Assembly: GCF_027921845.1 (NCBI RefSeq)
Contig: NZ_BSEN01000015.1
Coordinates: forward strand, 692,636-756,635
Direction: 5' to 3'
Origin: Leifsonia poae
GTDB lineage: Bacteria; Actinomycetota; Actinomycetes; Actinomycetales; Microbacteriaceae
Length of the DNA: 64,000 bases
The notes below the pieces were generated by a model, which saw only the letters and a list, made by a program, of their open reading frames with translations, was not told the origin of the DNA and did not search any database. Numbering within the stretch: the stretch's first letter is position 1; every line of letters begins with the position of its first letter. Positions 23,853 to 32,017 of this stretch are shown piece after piece. Position numbers and translations under genes: made by a program.

Positions 23853-24638
23853 GTGACCACACATCAACTCATCGCAGCACTGGGTAGTTCATTCGCAGCC
23901 GGCCCGGGGATCGAGCCCGTGGCGGATCCGGCCGCAATGCGATCCCAGAGGAACTATGCTCATCAGCTCGCCGACCGGCTGGGTGCGAAGCTCGTGGATC
24001 TGACTGTCTCTGGGGCGACGACCGCGACCGTGGTGGATACGCCCCAGGAAGTTCTCGGGGGAGCGGTGTTCCCTCCGCAGCTCGACGGCGTTCCCGAGGA
24101 TGCCGACGTCGTCACCGTCACCGCGGGTGGAAACGACCTTCAGTTCGCGCCAGCCCTGTTGTGGGTGGCATGGGCGCGTCTCGAGCCGACTTCTCCGATG
24201 GTCCCCACGCTCGGGGCCATGTTCTCGGACGGAGTCCCTGCCCCGACGCAGCAGGCGATCGAGCAGGCGACCGCCGGTCTCGTGCGCATCGTTGAGGCCG
24301 TGCGCGCGAAGGCGCCGAACGCTCGCGTCATGCTGGTCGACTACCTCACCGTCCTGGACGAGAACTCGATGTCGTCAACACCGTTCACCGACCTTGAGAT
24401 CGGTCAGTTCCTTGAGATCCAGGACGCCATCGGGCAGGTGTTCAGCGACGCCGCTGCTCGAACTGGGGCAGACCTCATCAGCGCATCATCCCTGAGCGCG
24501 GGGCATGCCGTTGGGTCTGTTGAACCGTGGGTCCAGCCGTTCTACCAAGTGATGGAGCGGACGGGTGGATCCTTCCATCCGAATGAGGCGGGAATGACGG
24601 CGATCGCGGCGGAGCTCGAGCGCGTTCTCACGAGCTAA
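23853..24638 (+). CDS. SGNH/GDSL-family hydrolase
   Basis: The protein has about 261 residues from the GTG 23853 (V-T-T-H-Q-L-I-A-A-L-G-S-S-F-A-A-G-P-G). The GDS block is the variant G-S-S-F, with the Ser as nucleophile; L-T-V-S-G-A-T-T supplies the block II Gly, A-G-G-N-D-L block III, and F-H-P-N-E-A-G the terminal His with P-N. It resembles cytosolic lipase/esterase SGNH enzymes rather than exported ones. There is no ribosome binding site before the GTG, so translation may be leaderless or start further upstream. It converges with the LysR gene. Confidence 0.82.
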   Translation: MTTHQLIAALGSSFAAGPGIEPVADPAAMRSQRNYAHQLADRLGAKLVDLTVSGATTATVVDTPQEVLGGAVFPPQLDGVPEDADVVTVTAGGNDLQFAPALLWVAWARLEPTSPMVPTLGAMFSDGVPAPTQQAIEQATAGLVRIVEAVRAKAPNARVMLVDYLTVLDENSMSSTPFTDLEIGQFLEIQDAIGQVFSDAAARTGADLISASSLSAGHAVGSVEPWVQPFYQVMERTGGSFHPNEAGMTAIAAELERVLTS

Positions 24639-24643
24639 CTGGC

Positions 24644-25555
24644 TCAGGCGAGAATGTCCGCCCACTGCGGGTACTTTCGGGCCAGCTCCTGCGTATGCGC
24701 GAGGAGGGCCGCTGTGGGCGGCACGACCTTGGACGGGTCCCAGGCGAGGCCGAACGTCCGGTGGGCATTCGGGTCGGACAACGGGATGCTGACGGTACGT
24801 GGGCTCAGGGACGCATCCGCCGGCAGAACCGCGACACCCATCCCGGTCGCGACGTAGCCGCGCACTGTCAGGAAGTCATCGGCTTCGAGGACGATGCGTG
24901 GGGTGAATCCAGCCGCGGCGCACAACGAATCGGACCGCTGTCGAGCGTCGAACCGACTGTCGAGCGCGAGGAACGGATCGTCTCGAACCTCGGACAAGCG
25001 GACCGTGGTGGCGTTCGCGAGCCGGTGTCCTGAGGGCACCACCAGCACGAGGGCCTGCTCTCCAATGGGCAACCAGCTGAACCGATCCGGTGGCCGCGGT
25101 GAAGTGATCGCAACGTCTATCCGGCTCTCATCCAGCCAGTCGAGCAGGTCGGTGCTGGAGCCCTCGCGGTGCACGATCACCGTGTTCGGGCGGCTCACCA
25201 AGAAGGATGCGATCAGCTCGCCTGCCACCGTCGGTCCGAGCGATCGCAGGAATCCGACGGTCAATGGTGCCTCCTGTACCGTGCCGCGGATGCGCCCCAA
25301 CGCTTGATCCAGCGTGTGCAGTGATGCGGCGGCGGCAGCGGCCAGTATCCGCCCATCGTCACTGAGCTCCACGCCTCGACCTCGCCGAACGAGAAGGGTG
25401 ATTCCGAGGTCCTGCTCCCATGCCCGCACGGAGCGACTCAGGGTCGGTTGACTCGTGCCCGACCGCTCCGCGGCTCTCGTGATGTTCTCGTCGATCGCGA
25501 GCGCCGCCAGTTGGGCGAGCGCTGGAGCCAGATAGGAACCCGACGTTTCATTCAT
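24644..25555 (-). CDS. mdcR: LysR-family regulator of the malonate decarboxylase operon
   Basis: The protein has 303 residues from the ATG 25555 (M-N-E-T-S-G). The winged HTH at the N-terminus reads L-A-I-D-E-N-I-T-R-A-A-E-R-S-G-T-S-Q-P-T-L-S-R-S-V; the effector domain follows (P-L-T-V-G-F-L-R-S-L-G, V-A-I-T-S-P-R-P). It is divergent from mdcA with only 62 bp between starts. A perfect 10-bp inverted repeat (25545-25568) covers its start codon, fitting autoregulation and control of mdc with malonate or malonyl-CoA as co-inducer. The mdcR name comes from the position and family. Confidence 0.82.
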   Translation of the reverse strand: MNETSGSYLAPALAQLAALAIDENITRAAERSGTSQPTLSRSVRAWEQDLGITLLVRRGRGVELSDDGRILAAAAAASLHTLDQALGRIRGTVQEAPLTVGFLRSLGPTVAGELIASFLVSRPNTVIVHREGSSTDLLDWLDESRIDVAITSPRPPDRFSWLPIGEQALVLVVPSGHRLANATTVRLSEVRDDPFLALDSRFDARQRSDSLCAAAGFTPRIVLEADDFLTVRGYVATGMGVAVLPADASLSPRTVSIPLSDPNAHRTFGLAWDPSKVVPPTAALLAHTQELARKYPQWADILA

Positions 25556-25568
25556 TCCTGAATGAAAC
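25545..25568. promoter_or_regulatory. Perfect 10-bp inverted repeat over the mdcR start; likely MdcR operator
   Basis: GTTTCATTCA (25545-25554) and its exact reverse complement (25559-25568) are separated by TTCC. The repeat covers the mdcR start codon (25553-25555) and lies 50 bp before mdcA. It contains ATTCAT and ATGAAT halves of the LysR T-N11-A type. Binding by MdcR is inferred. Confidence 0.65.
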
Positions 25569-25617
25569 CTCGGATTCGCTCTTGGCCGCAACTCCGCTCC
25601 AGCGGAGACTGGCTTGC

Positions 25618-27261
25618 ATGGCAGTTCTCGAATCCCGCTGGAGCACCCGTCGACGTGAGAAGGGACGCCGTCTCGAGCAACTCGGCATCACGGGCTCGTC
25701 GAAAGTGGTGGATGCCTGGTGCATCGACGATGTGCTGGCCACCCTGATCCAGCCAGGCGATCGGGTCTCCATCGAAGGCGACAACCAGAAGCAGGCCGAC
25801 TTCCTGGCCGGAGCGCTCGCGCAAGCCGATCCGGAACGCCTGCATGATCTGCACCTGCTGATCTCCTCCGTCAGCCTGCCTGTCCACCTCGACATCTTCG
25901 AACGCGGGGTCGCGTCCCGCCTCGACCTCGCCTTCGCCGGGCCGCAGAGCCTCCGGCTTGCGCAGCTCGTCGAAGACAAGGTCGTCACCATCGGAGCCAT
26001 CCATACCTACGTCGAGTTGTACGCGCGGATGTTCGTGGACCTGCCGCCGACCGTCGCGCTGCTGTGCGCCGAAGGCGCGGATGAAGACGGCAATCTCTAC
26101 ACCGGCGCCAATACGGAGGACACGCCGACGATCGCTGAAGCGACCGCGTTCCACGATGGCATCGTCATCGTCCAGGTGAACAAGATCGTCGACACGCTGC
26201 CGCGCGTGGACATCCCCGGCGACTGGGTCGACGTCGTCGTCGTGAGCCCGAAGCCCTACAAACTCGAACCGCTCTTCACCCGCGACCCGGGGAAGATCGG
26301 CCGCGTCGAGATCCTGAAGGCGATGCTCGCGATCCGCGGCGTGTACGAGCGGCACGAGATCGTGTCACTGAACCATGGCATCGGATTGGACACTGCCGCC
26401 ATCGAGCTCATCCTGCCCACTTACGGCGAAGAGCTGAATCTGCGCGGACGGATCGCACGGAACTGGGTCCTCAACCCGCACCCCACCCTGATCCCTGCGA
26501 TCGAGAGCGGGTGGGTCGAATCGGTGCACTGTTTCGGAGGCGAGCCCGGCATGGAACGCTACGTCGCAGCCCGCCCCGACGTCTTCTTCACCGGACGTGA
26601 CGGAAGCCTGCGGTCCAATCGGGTGCTGGCACAGCTCGCCGGCCAGTACGCGATCGATATGTTCATCGGGTCCTCCCTCCAGATCGACGGCGACGGGAAC
26701 TCCTCGACCGTCACCGCGGGCCGCCTGGCCGGCTTCGGCGGTGCGCCCAACATGGGCCACGATCCGCATGGTCGACGGCACGGAAGCGCGGCCTGGCTGG
26801 ACCTGGCCTCGGGCGAGGGCGCGAACCGGCGGGGAAGGAAGCTCGTCGTCCAACTCGTGGAGACCTTCAAAGCCGGCGGAACCCCCACCTTCGTCGACCG
26901 TCTCGACGCAGTCGACGTCGGCGAGCAGGCCGGCATGCCACTGCCACCGGTGATGATCTACGGTGACGACGTCAGTCACGTCGTCACCGAGGAAGGTGTT
27001 GCCTACCTCTACAAGGCCGACAGCATCGAGGAACGCCGCGAAGCCATTGCAGCTGTCGCCGGCGCAACGCCCATAGGGTTGCGGCACGATCCACAGGTGA
27101 CCGAACGCCTCCGCCGGGACGGAGTTGTCGCACTCCCCGAAGACCTCGGCGTGGACGTGCGCCGGGCGGACCGTTCGCTGCTCGCCGCGAAGAGCGTCGG
27201 CGACCTTCAAGCCTGGTCCGGTGGTCTCTACGACCCTCCGGCCAGGTTCCGGAACTTCTGA
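25618..27261 (+). CDS. mdcA: Malonate decarboxylase subunit alpha (acetyl-S-ACP:malonate ACP transferase)
   Basis: The protein has 547 residues, the usual size. It is a CoA-transferase-like protein with characteristic stretches such as S-I-E-G-D-N-Q-K-Q-A-D-F-L, L-N-H-G-I-G-L-D-T-A-A-I-E-L, C-F-G-G-E-P-G-M-E-R-Y and F-I-G-S-S-L-Q-I-D-G-D-G-N-S-S. MdcA exchanges acetyl for malonyl on the acyl-carrier subunit, the first step of biotin-independent malonate decarboxylation. It leads the operon mdcA-B-C-DE-G-H. A modest ribosome binding site (GGAGA) lies 9 nt upstream. Confidence 0.95.
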   Translation: MAVLESRWSTRRREKGRRLEQLGITGSSKVVDAWCIDDVLATLIQPGDRVSIEGDNQKQADFLAGALAQADPERLHDLHLLISSVSLPVHLDIFERGVASRLDLAFAGPQSLRLAQLVEDKVVTIGAIHTYVELYARMFVDLPPTVALLCAEGADEDGNLYTGANTEDTPTIAEATAFHDGIVIVQVNKIVDTLPRVDIPGDWVDVVVVSPKPYKLEPLFTRDPGKIGRVEILKAMLAIRGVYERHEIVSLNHGIGLDTAAIELILPTYGEELNLRGRIARNWVLNPHPTLIPAIESGWVESVHCFGGEPGMERYVAARPDVFFTGRDGSLRSNRVLAQLAGQYAIDMFIGSSLQIDGDGNSSTVTAGRLAGFGGAPNMGHDPHGRRHGSAAWLDLASGEGANRRGRKLVVQLVETFKAGGTPTFVDRLDAVDVGEQAGMPLPPVMIYGDDVSHVVTEEGVAYLYKADSIEERREAIAAVAGATPIGLRHDPQVTERLRRDGVVALPEDLGVDVRRADRSLLAAKSVGDLQAWSGGLYDPPARFRNF

Positions 27262-27265
27262 GCTC

Positions 27266-28153
27266 GTGACTCCCACCCTGAGTACGCACCCGGCCGATCC
27301 GGAAACTCTCGCCGCTCTGGCCGTAGAGGCCATTCGGGAGGAAGCCCTTCTGACCCCTAAACCCGGCCTCGTCGACCGCAACGGCTCGGGTGGTCACACT
27401 GACATGGACGTGTCGATGCTGCTTCGGTCGGCCGATTCCCTCCACGAGACGTTCATTCGACTGGCATCTCTGAGCCAGCAGGACATGGATGCCCAGGAGT
27501 TGCGCGATCGCGTCGGTGTTCTCGGACGAATCGGCGAAGCCACCATGCTCGACGCGACCGGCGGTGTCAACACTCACCGCGGCGCACTCTGGACCATTGG
27601 ACTGCTCATCACCGCAGCCGGCAGAGCCGAGACCGAGGCGGGGATCTTCCGCCGTGCGGCAGCACTCGCGCGAACATCGGACTCCGCCGGCGCGCCCGCG
27701 CAGTCGTCGAACGGGCAGCGGGCAGTCCGAGCTTTCGGTGTTTCGGGGGCGGTCAGTGAGGCGGCCGCCGGGTTCCCCCACATCACGCAGGTAGCACTAC
27801 CGGCGCTGCGGGCCGGCCTGCGCCGCGGTGACACCGTCGAGCTCTCTCGTCAGCGAGCCCTCGTTTCCCTCATCGCATCCGTCGACGACACGTGCATCCT
27901 GCACCGCGGTGGACGCTCCGGCCTGCGATGGATGCAGCGCGCAGCGCGCCGAACGCTGGATGGGCGCCGGTTCGACAGCGCGCTCGAACGATTCGCCCAT
28001 CACGCCGACCAGCGCCGTCTCTCTCCCGGGGGGAGCGCAGACCTCTTGGCCGGCGCCATCTTCGTGAACAGTCTTCACCTACCCCAGACCGATTCCCCGG
28101 TACCCCTGCTCCAGCAGGTCGCCCGTCAGGAGGCACTCCATGCAGACCATTGA
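27266..28153 (+). CDS. mdcB: Triphosphoribosyl-dephospho-CoA synthase
   Basis: The protein has 295 residues from the GTG 27266, 4 nt after the mdcA stop; the frame is open upstream inside mdcA. The hallmark L-T-P-K-P-G-L-V-D-R-N-G-S-G-G-H-T-D-M-D is present, as are the later G-V-N-T-H-R-G-A-L-W and D-D-T-C-I-L-H-R-G-G motifs. It makes the prosthetic-group precursor 2'-(5''-triphosphoribosyl)-3'-dephospho-CoA from ATP and dephospho-CoA. It overlaps mdcC by 14 nt. Confidence 0.93.
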   Translation: MTPTLSTHPADPETLAALAVEAIREEALLTPKPGLVDRNGSGGHTDMDVSMLLRSADSLHETFIRLASLSQQDMDAQELRDRVGVLGRIGEATMLDATGGVNTHRGALWTIGLLITAAGRAETEAGIFRRAAALARTSDSAGAPAQSSNGQRAVRAFGVSGAVSEAAAGFPHITQVALPALRAGLRRGDTVELSRQRALVSLIASVDDTCILHRGGRSGLRWMQRAARRTLDGRRFDSALERFAHHADQRRLSPGGSADLLAGAIFVNSLHLPQTDSPVPLLQQVARQEALHADH

Positions 28154-28457
28154 ATTCGAGTTCCCCGGCGGCCGTCCAGCGATCCAACGGGCGCACATCG
28201 GAGTCGTCGGATCCGGCGACCTCGAAGTCCTCATCACCCCCGGATCCGCCGACCTGGCATCCGTGAGGGTGCGCACCAGCGTCGACGGGTTCGACGAGAT
28301 CTGGCGCAACGTGCTCTCCCGCTTCTTCACTCGGTACGGGCTGACCGGGTCCATCGAGATCAATGACTTCGGCGCCACCCCCGCCGTCGTCTCCATCCGG
28401 CTGCTCCAAGCCCTCGATCAATCCACCGCAGTCGGTACCAGCACAGGGGAGCACTGA
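28140..28457 (+). CDS. mdcC: Malonate decarboxylase acyl carrier protein (subunit delta)
   Basis: The protein has 105 residues. The prosthetic-group attachment motif V-G-S-G-D-L-E-V-L is at the expected place, with Ser25 as the residue that receives phosphoribosyl-dephospho-CoA. R-L-L-Q-A-L and the I-N-D-F-G-A-T-P-A-V-V motif are also typical. It carries the malonyl or acetyl group as thioester during turnover. Its ATG lies within the end of mdcB and mdcDE starts 2 nt after its stop, so the cluster is translationally coupled. Confidence 0.95.
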   Translation: MQTIEFEFPGGRPAIQRAHIGVVGSGDLEVLITPGSADLASVRVRTSVDGFDEIWRNVLSRFFTRYGLTGSIEINDFGATPAVVSIRLLQALDQSTAVGTSTGEH

Positions 28458-28459
28458 GC

Positions 28460-30175
28460 ATGTCGGAAGAAGCGACCCCCGCCTCCGTGCTCGAATACCT
28501 GCGCCGAGACAGTTTCATCGAACGGGATGCCCGTTCCCGCGCCTACGCCATCCTGGACGAGGGAAGCGCACAGGAACTCCTCGGCCCCTTCGACCGCGTC
28601 GAATCGCCGTGGCTCGCACCGCAAGGGGTGGTGCCGGAAGCCGACGACGGAGTCGTCATCGTTCGAGGAACCGTGGCGGGGCGAGCGACGGTGATCGTCG
28701 GCATCGAACAAGCCTTCCAGGGAGGTGGAATCGGCGAAGTCTCAGGCGCCAAGATCGCCGCCGCCCTCGGCCTTGCGGCCCGTGACAGCCGAACGGGCAC
28801 GCCCACGGCCGCGGTGCTGCTGCTCGAGACGGGCGGCGTTCGCCTGCAGGAGGCCAACCTCGGGCTCGCGGCCGTCGCCGAAGCGTGCGCCGCTGTGCTC
28901 GAGCTGCGAGAACAGCAGGCCGTCGTCGCCGTTGTGGCCGGCGGTCTGGGAAGCTTCGGCGGAATGAGCATCGTTGCCGGACTCTGCTCCACGGTCATCA
29001 TGACCCGGGAAGCGCGACTCGGGCTGAACGGCCCCGAAGTGATCGAGTCGGAAGCGGGCATCCAGGAATTCGACTCGACCGATCGCGCCCTGGTCTGGTC
29101 CATCGACGGCGGTGCGCAACGACACGCGTTGGGTCAAGCCGACCAACTCGTGAAGGACGACACCGACCAGATCCGGAAGGCAGTTGCGCGAGCGATCTTG
29201 GATGGTCCCCGCGCTGCTCATTCCTCCCGCGACTTGAGTGCCCTACGCGCTCACCTATCGGCGATCGATCCGCTCTCGCCTCCCGCGCCGAGCGAGTTAG
29301 CGGGCGTCTTCGCCAATTCCTCGAGCGCACAGCCACGGTGGTCGGGCGGCAATGATGCTGAGCCGTCGGCGGGGCGGGGGCGCGCTTGGGCGAACGCGTT
29401 GGGGAACACTCCGCCGGTACAGCTGGAGTCGACACTGATCGAGTCCGCCATGAATGTCGACGGTGTACCTGGTGTGCTTCTAACCGTGGTTCCTGACCCG
29501 GACAGCCCATTCCGTCGAGCTCGCAACGGCGAGGTGGGCTTGCTCGAGGGACTCTCCCTGGCTGAACGAGTGAGCCGGATCACCGCGGAAGACGCGCAGC
29601 TGCCCGCCGCACGGAAACGACCGATCATCGCCATCGTCGACCTCCCCAGCCAGGCGTACGGTCGCCTCGAAGAGATGGTCGGCATCCACCTGCATCTCGC
29701 CGCGGCAGTCGACGCCTACGCGACCGCTCGCACGGCCGGTCATCCGATCGTCGCGTTGGTCGTCGGAACCGCGCTGTCGGGCGGGTTCCTCGCCCACGGC
29801 TTGCAAGCGAACCAGATCCTGGCTCTGGACGACCCCGCCGTCGAGATCCATGCGATGCACAAACCCGCCGCCGCACGGATCACCCGGAGGACCGTCGCCG
29901 AACTCGACGCTCTCGCCGCCACTGTGCCACCCCTGTCGTACGACATTCGCGACTGGGCGACACTCGGTCTGTGCAATGGCCTGCTCGCGGTCAGCGACGC
30001 CGGCGACCCGACGACTGAAGATGTCGCGGCGGTGCGCCAGCAGCTCGAGGCCGCCGTGGATCGCGCCCGGAACGGAACGACATCACTGGAGGGGCGGTGG
30101 TCGGCGGAGACCTCCGGCGGCAACCGCGCCGCCACCAGACGGGTATGGCAGGCCATGGTGGATCAATGGGACTGA
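28460..30175 (+). CDS. mdcDE: Malonate decarboxylase beta-gamma fusion (MdcD-MdcE in one chain)
   Basis: The protein has 571 residues. Residues 1 to about 275 are the beta (MdcD) carboxyltransferase-like subunit: S-F-I-E-R-D-A-R-S-R-A, G-G-G-I-G-E-V-S-G-A-K, L-L-E-T-G-G-V-R-L-Q-E-A-N-L-G. A Ser/Pro/Gly-rich linker (about 275-305) leads to the gamma (MdcE) subunit: A-I-V-D-L-P-S-Q-A-Y-G-R, G-T-A-L-S-G-G-F-L-A-H-G, D-D-P-A-V-E-I-H-A-M. The two are separate genes in the classic Klebsiella and Acinetobacter operons. Together they decarboxylate malonyl-S-ACP. The fusion is continuous, with no frameshift. Confidence 0.92.
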   Translation: MSEEATPASVLEYLRRDSFIERDARSRAYAILDEGSAQELLGPFDRVESPWLAPQGVVPEADDGVVIVRGTVAGRATVIVGIEQAFQGGGIGEVSGAKIAAALGLAARDSRTGTPTAAVLLLETGGVRLQEANLGLAAVAEACAAVLELREQQAVVAVVAGGLGSFGGMSIVAGLCSTVIMTREARLGLNGPEVIESEAGIQEFDSTDRALVWSIDGGAQRHALGQADQLVKDDTDQIRKAVARAILDGPRAAHSSRDLSALRAHLSAIDPLSPPAPSELAGVFANSSSAQPRWSGGNDAEPSAGRGRAWANALGNTPPVQLESTLIESAMNVDGVPGVLLTVVPDPDSPFRRARNGEVGLLEGLSLAERVSRITAEDAQLPAARKRPIIAIVDLPSQAYGRLEEMVGIHLHLAAAVDAYATARTAGHPIVALVVGTALSGGFLAHGLQANQILALDDPAVEIHAMHKPAAARITRRTVAELDALAATVPPLSYDIRDWATLGLCNGLLAVSDAGDPTTEDVAAVRQQLEAAVDRARNGTTSLEGRWSAETSGGNRAATRRVWQAMVDQWD

Positions 30176-30822
30176 CGGCGATTCATACGAGAACCCATGA
30201 CCTGGTTCTCTTCGCGGCGGAGCCCTACGGCGCCGAGCTGCCCGTCTGGGTCGACCAGGTGGATCTGCACGCCTGGGGCGTCGTCCGCAGACAGGATGCG
30301 AGAACCGACTCCACCTCTCTCGGCCTCCGCGGTCGCCAGCGCGACGAGCGGAAGGCGATCGCGGTGGATACGCGCGACATCGTTCGACACCTGACCCCGG
30401 AGTCGCTGGTTTCGCGGACACTCGACGATACGGTGCACCCCGGGATGGCGCAGACCGTGGCCGCTGTCGCCGAACACTCTGCGGAGTGGTTCGAAGGACG
30501 CCAGTGGGGGCCGACGGGATCGGTCGGATTCCAGCTCGCCACGGGTCTCGCCGTCGTCCGTGATTCGAGTGATCTGGACATCATCCTCCGGGCGCCAGCC
30601 TTCCTCTCACCCTCGACCGCCGCCGCCATCCAAGAGCACCTCGAGGCGTTGCCCTGCCGCGTCGACTGCCTCCTCGAATCAGATGCCGGCGCCGTGGCGT
30701 TGGCAGAATGGGCCGCCTCGACGGCAGGCACCGAGGTGCTCCTCCGAACGGCTGATGGGCCGCTCCTCGTCACGAACCCGTGGGAGACTGCCGGGATGCA
30801 GCGAGCAGCGGCACACGTGTGA
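30166..30822 (+). CDS. mdcG: Phosphoribosyl-dephospho-CoA transferase (holo-ACP synthase for MdcC)
   Basis: The protein has 218 residues from the ATG 30166, overlapping mdcDE by 10 nt. The nucleotidyltransferase signature is visible: G-P-T-G-S-V-G-F-Q-L-A-T-G, then D-S-S-D-L-D-I-I-L, whose Asp residues should bind metal. MdcG transfers the prosthetic group made by MdcB onto Ser25 of MdcC. The stop codon overlaps the mdcH start (GTGA at 30819-30822). Confidence 0.9.
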   Translation: MGLTAIHTRTHDLVLFAAEPYGAELPVWVDQVDLHAWGVVRRQDARTDSTSLGLRGRQRDERKAIAVDTRDIVRHLTPESLVSRTLDDTVHPGMAQTVAAVAEHSAEWFEGRQWGPTGSVGFQLATGLAVVRDSSDLDIILRAPAFLSPSTAAAIQEHLEALPCRVDCLLESDAGAVALAEWAASTAGTEVLLRTADGPLLVTNPWETAGMQRAAAHV

Positions 30823-31775
30823 TCACCTTCCTCTATCCGGGCCAAGGGTCACAGCATCCGGGCATGCTCGACGCACTTCCCCGGACCGCGTCAGTGGAAG
30901 CGACTATGACTGCCGTCAGCGACGCGCTCGGTCATGATGTCCGAGACCTCGATGACGCCGATGCACTGTCGAGCACCGTCGCGGCGCAGCTGGCGCTGTT
31001 CACAGTCGGAGTCGCAGCGACCCGGATCCTCGCAGAGGACGACATCCTTCCGGATGCCGTCGCCGGGCACTCCATCGGCGCTTTCGCCGCAGCGGTGACC
31101 GCTGGCGTGATCACCCTGGAGGAGGGCGTGCAGGCGGTACAGCTTCGCGCTCAGGTGATGCAGGACCTGTACCCGAGCGGATACGGCCTGCTCGCGCTGC
31201 TCGGGGCGCGGCTCGTCGACGTCGAACGACTCGTGGCGGAGGTCGGGGGAGCCGACGATCTGTTCGTCGCGATGGAGAATGCCGAGGAGCAGATCGTGCT
31301 CGCCGGTAGCGACGCCGCGTTCGAACGCGTCCGCGCATCCGCGGCGAAATACCAAATTCGCGAAATTCGCCGACTCGAGGTGGCGGTACCGTCGCATTGC
31401 GCCCTCATGGAGCCCGTCGCCCAAGCTGTCGCCGGTGTCTTCCATTCCCTGCCCGCCCGCCGACCGGTGATTCGCTATGTCTCCGCGATGACTGCACGCT
31501 CAGCGATGACGAGCGCGGCCGTGGTTGCCGATCTCACTGGTGGCGTCGCCCATAGAGTCCGCTGGAGAGACGCCACGGATCTCCTCGCGGAGCTCGGAAC
31601 TTCCGTCGTCGTGCAGCTTTCCCCGGGCCGCACCACGGCCGTGCTCTTCGCGACCGCCCACTCGGTGATTCCCGTGGTCGCGTTGGATGACGCGCCGTAC
31701 GCGGACTCGCGCCTGCGTATCCGGAAACTGACCCGAGCCCCTAGGTGTGCTGCCCAGGGGACAGATGAGGATTGA
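30819..31775 (+). CDS. mdcH: Malonyl-CoA:ACP acyltransferase (malonate decarboxylase epsilon subunit)
   Basis: The protein has 318 residues from the GTG 30819. The FabD-like acyltransferase pattern is complete: F-L-Y-P-G-Q-G-S-Q near the N-terminus, nucleophile G-H-S-I-G, R-A-Q-V-M-Q and the active-site His in V-P-S-H-C-A-L-M. MdcH charges the carrier with malonyl from malonyl-CoA to prime the cycle. Last gene of the cluster; the intergenic stretch after it contains no transporter gene. Confidence 0.92.
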   Translation: MITFLYPGQGSQHPGMLDALPRTASVEATMTAVSDALGHDVRDLDDADALSSTVAAQLALFTVGVAATRILAEDDILPDAVAGHSIGAFAAAVTAGVITLEEGVQAVQLRAQVMQDLYPSGYGLLALLGARLVDVERLVAEVGGADDLFVAMENAEEQIVLAGSDAAFERVRASAAKYQIREIRRLEVAVPSHCALMEPVAQAVAGVFHSLPARRPVIRYVSAMTARSAMTSAAVVADLTGGVAHRVRWRDATDLLAELGTSVVVQLSPGRTTAVLFATAHSVIPVVALDDAPYADSRLRIRKLTRAPRCAAQGTDED

Positions 31776-31941
31776 CGTCGCCCTACCGATGAACTGTCCC
31801 GTCCTGGGAACCGCATATCGAAGCAGCTTCGAGCTCGAGAGTTCCGATGGCTAGCGTTTCAGATGGAGACGACTCGCACTGTAGCGGGTCTGTGGAGCGG
31901 TGAAGCGGCGAACGGCCTCCCAGCGAATACCAATGCTTTAA

Positions 31942-31958
31942 CGAGACAAAAAGTCTCG
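31942..31958. promoter_or_regulatory. Inverted repeat CGAGAC-N5-GTCTCG, likely TetR-type operator
   Basis: Perfect 6-bp arms surround AAAAA (31942-31947 and 31953-31958), 60 bp before the SDR-like gene whose downstream neighbour is a TetR regulator. A CATGAT hexamer (31968-31973) could be the -10 element just downstream. The operator role is inferred from position. Confidence 0.5.
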
Positions 31959-32017
31959 AAAAGTGGCATGATCGAAGCACGCCGCATTCGTCGGCTTCAT
32001 CTGAAAGGAAACACTCC

